DNA from: Pseudomonadota bacterium
GTDB taxonomy: Bacteria > Pseudomonadota > Gammaproteobacteria > Burkholderiales > Burkholderiaceae_B
Assembly (NCBI GenBank): GCA_023389155.1
Contig: JAEWEV010000021.1
Location: forward strand, 62,001 to 126,000
Direction of reading: 5' to 3'
Length of the DNA: 64,000 nt
Part shown: piece by piece, positions 63,216 to 64,000 of the stretch
Numbering within the stretch: position 1 is the first letter of the stretch
How the letters are laid out: each line of letters opens with the position of its first letter
Translations under genes and position numbers: made by a program
The notes under the pieces: model-generated
What the model saw: the letters and a program-made list of their open reading frames with translations, nothing else
The model's database searches: none
Told to the model about the DNA's origin: nothing

Positions 63216-64000
63216 TCAAACCCTTTCGATAATGACTGCTGCGCCCTGGCCGACGCCAATACACATGGTGCACAAGGCGTAACGACCACCCGTGCGCTGC
63301 AGCTGGTACATGGCTGTCGTTACCAGGCGGGCGCCGGATGCCCCCAGGGGATGCCCAAGCGCGATCGCCCCGCCATTGGGATTGACGTGAGGTGCATCGT
63401 CGGGCAAACCCAGGTCACGCGTCACAGCAAGCGCCTGGGCGGCAAACGCCTCGTTCAACTCAACGATATCCATCTGTTCAATAGTCAGGCCGGTTTTTTC
63501 CAGTACCTTGCGCACGGCAGGGATCGGGCCCACGCCCATGACGCGGGGCGCGACGCCGGCCACTGCCATCCCTACGACACGCGCTTTTGGCTTGAGGCCG
63601 TATTTCTTGACAGCTTCGTCAGAGGCCAGCAACAACGCGCATGACCCATCGTTGACGCCGGAAGCATTGCCTGCAGTAACGCTGCCATCAGGACGTACGA
63701 CGCCCTTCAGTCTGGCCAGTGCTTCGGGTGTGGTTGCACGCGGATGCTCATCGGTGTCAACGACAACAGGATCACCCTTGCGCTGCGGCACCGTGACAGG
63801 AATGATTTCCTCCCTGAGTATGCCATCTGCAATGGATTTTGCCGCACGCTGTTGACTGCGCAAAGCGAAGGCATCCTGGTCGGCGCGCGAAATCTTATAG
63901 TCATCCGCCACGTTTTCCGCTGTTTCCGGCATGGAGTCCACACCAAAAGCCGCCTTCATTTTCGGATTGACGAAACGCCAGCCAATCGTGGTATCTTCGA
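63216..64000 (-). CDS. pcaF: Acetyl-CoA acetyltransferase, 3-oxoadipyl-CoA thiolase-like (5' end outside window)
   Basis: The C-terminal part of a classical thiolase, read from the right edge, about 261 residues. TTIGWRFVNPKMKAAFGVDSMPETAENVA is the pattern of PcaF and PaaJ 3-oxoadipyl-CoA thiolases. Later NPNGGAIALGHPLGASGARL carries the catalytic His and ALCTMCIGVGQGAAVIIERV the second Cys. Such enzymes cleave 3-oxoadipyl-CoA to succinyl-CoA and acetyl-CoA in aromatic catabolism. The nucleophilic Cys lies outside the window. The frame has no start here; ATG at 63959 is internal. The symbol is probable, not certain. Confidence 0.8.
   Translation of the reverse strand, partial: EDTTIGWRFVNPKMKAAFGVDSMPETAENVADDYKISRADQDAFALRSQQRAAKSIADGILREEIIPVTVPQRKGDPVVVDTDEHPRATTPEALARLKGVVRPDGSVTAGNASGVNDGSCALLLASDEAVKKYGLKPKARVVGMAVAGVAPRVMGVGPIPAVRKVLEKTGLTIEQMDIVELNEAFAAQALAVTRDLGLPDDAPHVNPNGGAIALGHPLGASGARLVTTAMYQLQRTGGRYALCTMCIGVGQGAAVIIERV

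Noticed and set aside
1..64000. CRISPR arrays, insertion sequences and prophage
   Set aside because: No regularly spaced repeats, transposase frames or phage structural genes were seen in any region.

Overview
The window is about 64 kb of chromosome from a betaproteobacterium, most likely Alcaligenaceae (Bordetella/Advenella/Achromobacter-like). The evidence is the housekeeping order cysS - alkA-type glycosylase - accA - tilS, a TPR gene - cyclophilin - lpxH run, dapA-bamC, rpsO-pnp and psd-pssA pairs, moderately high GC, and four Bug-type tricarboxylate-receptor genes without transporter membrane partners. The genus is inferred from gene content, not from a search. No insertion sequence, complete prophage, rRNA operon or CRISPR array was seen. 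Two tRNAs (Arg-TCT, His-GTG) are present.

Layout. 1-3.8 kb: end of an ADP-forming acyl-CoA synthetase, a glutathione transferase, a sorAB-like sulfite dehydrogenase operon and a PepSY exported protein. 4-10.5 kb: housekeeping block (tilS, accA, DNA glycosylase, cysS; divergently TPR protein, cyclophilin, lpxH). 10.5-21.2 kb: catabolic accessory block with an enoyl-CoA hydratase, a zinc-ribbon/OB protein plus thiolase-fold pair lacking the usual nucleophilic cysteine, a two-subunit CoA transferase, three Bug receptors, a LysR regulator, and an SDR plus MaoC-type hydratase. 21.3-29.2 kb: uppP, suhB, trmJ, mscS-type channel, amn, AEC transporter, 2-hydroxyacid dehydrogenase, nicotinamidase. 29.3-32.6 kb: ectoine-type ABC transporter ehuBCDA. 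33.3-37.1 kb: mutS and a roxA-type ribosomal oxygenase. 37.1-41.4 kb: second catabolic block (LysR, two related SDRs, a carboxymuconolactone-decarboxylase-like protein, a fourth Bug). 41.4-47 kb: bamC, dapA, a YciO-type protein, tRNA-Arg, a small gene under a LexA box, an NTF2-like remnant, cardiolipin synthase, tRNA-His. 47.3-53.8 kb: a small membrane protein, a large indolepyruvate-ferredoxin-oxidoreductase-type protein, a GlcG/HbpS-like protein, gdhA. 54-59 kb: pnp, rpsO, a lipoprotein, pssA, psd. 59.6-64 kb: gltIJKL glutamate/aspartate transporter and the end of a pcaF-type thiolase.

How it fits together. The organism looks like a respiratory heterotroph importing organic and amino acids (Bug receptors, Ehu and Glt transporters), processing CoA thioesters (two catabolic islands plus a 3-oxoadipyl-CoA thiolase), oxidising sulfite and assimilating ammonium through NADP-type glutamate dehydrogenase. 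The most interesting signals are a cyclophilin gene with two in-frame starts that should yield exported and cytoplasmic forms; an unrecognised 117-residue gene controlled by a near-ideal LexA box and apparently read from a leaderless mRNA next to tRNA-Arg; and the cysteine-less thiolase/DUF35 pair, which suggests a C-C lyase or non-thiolytic reaction. Starts were chosen from ribosome-binding sites where visible, so several differ from the longest reading frame.
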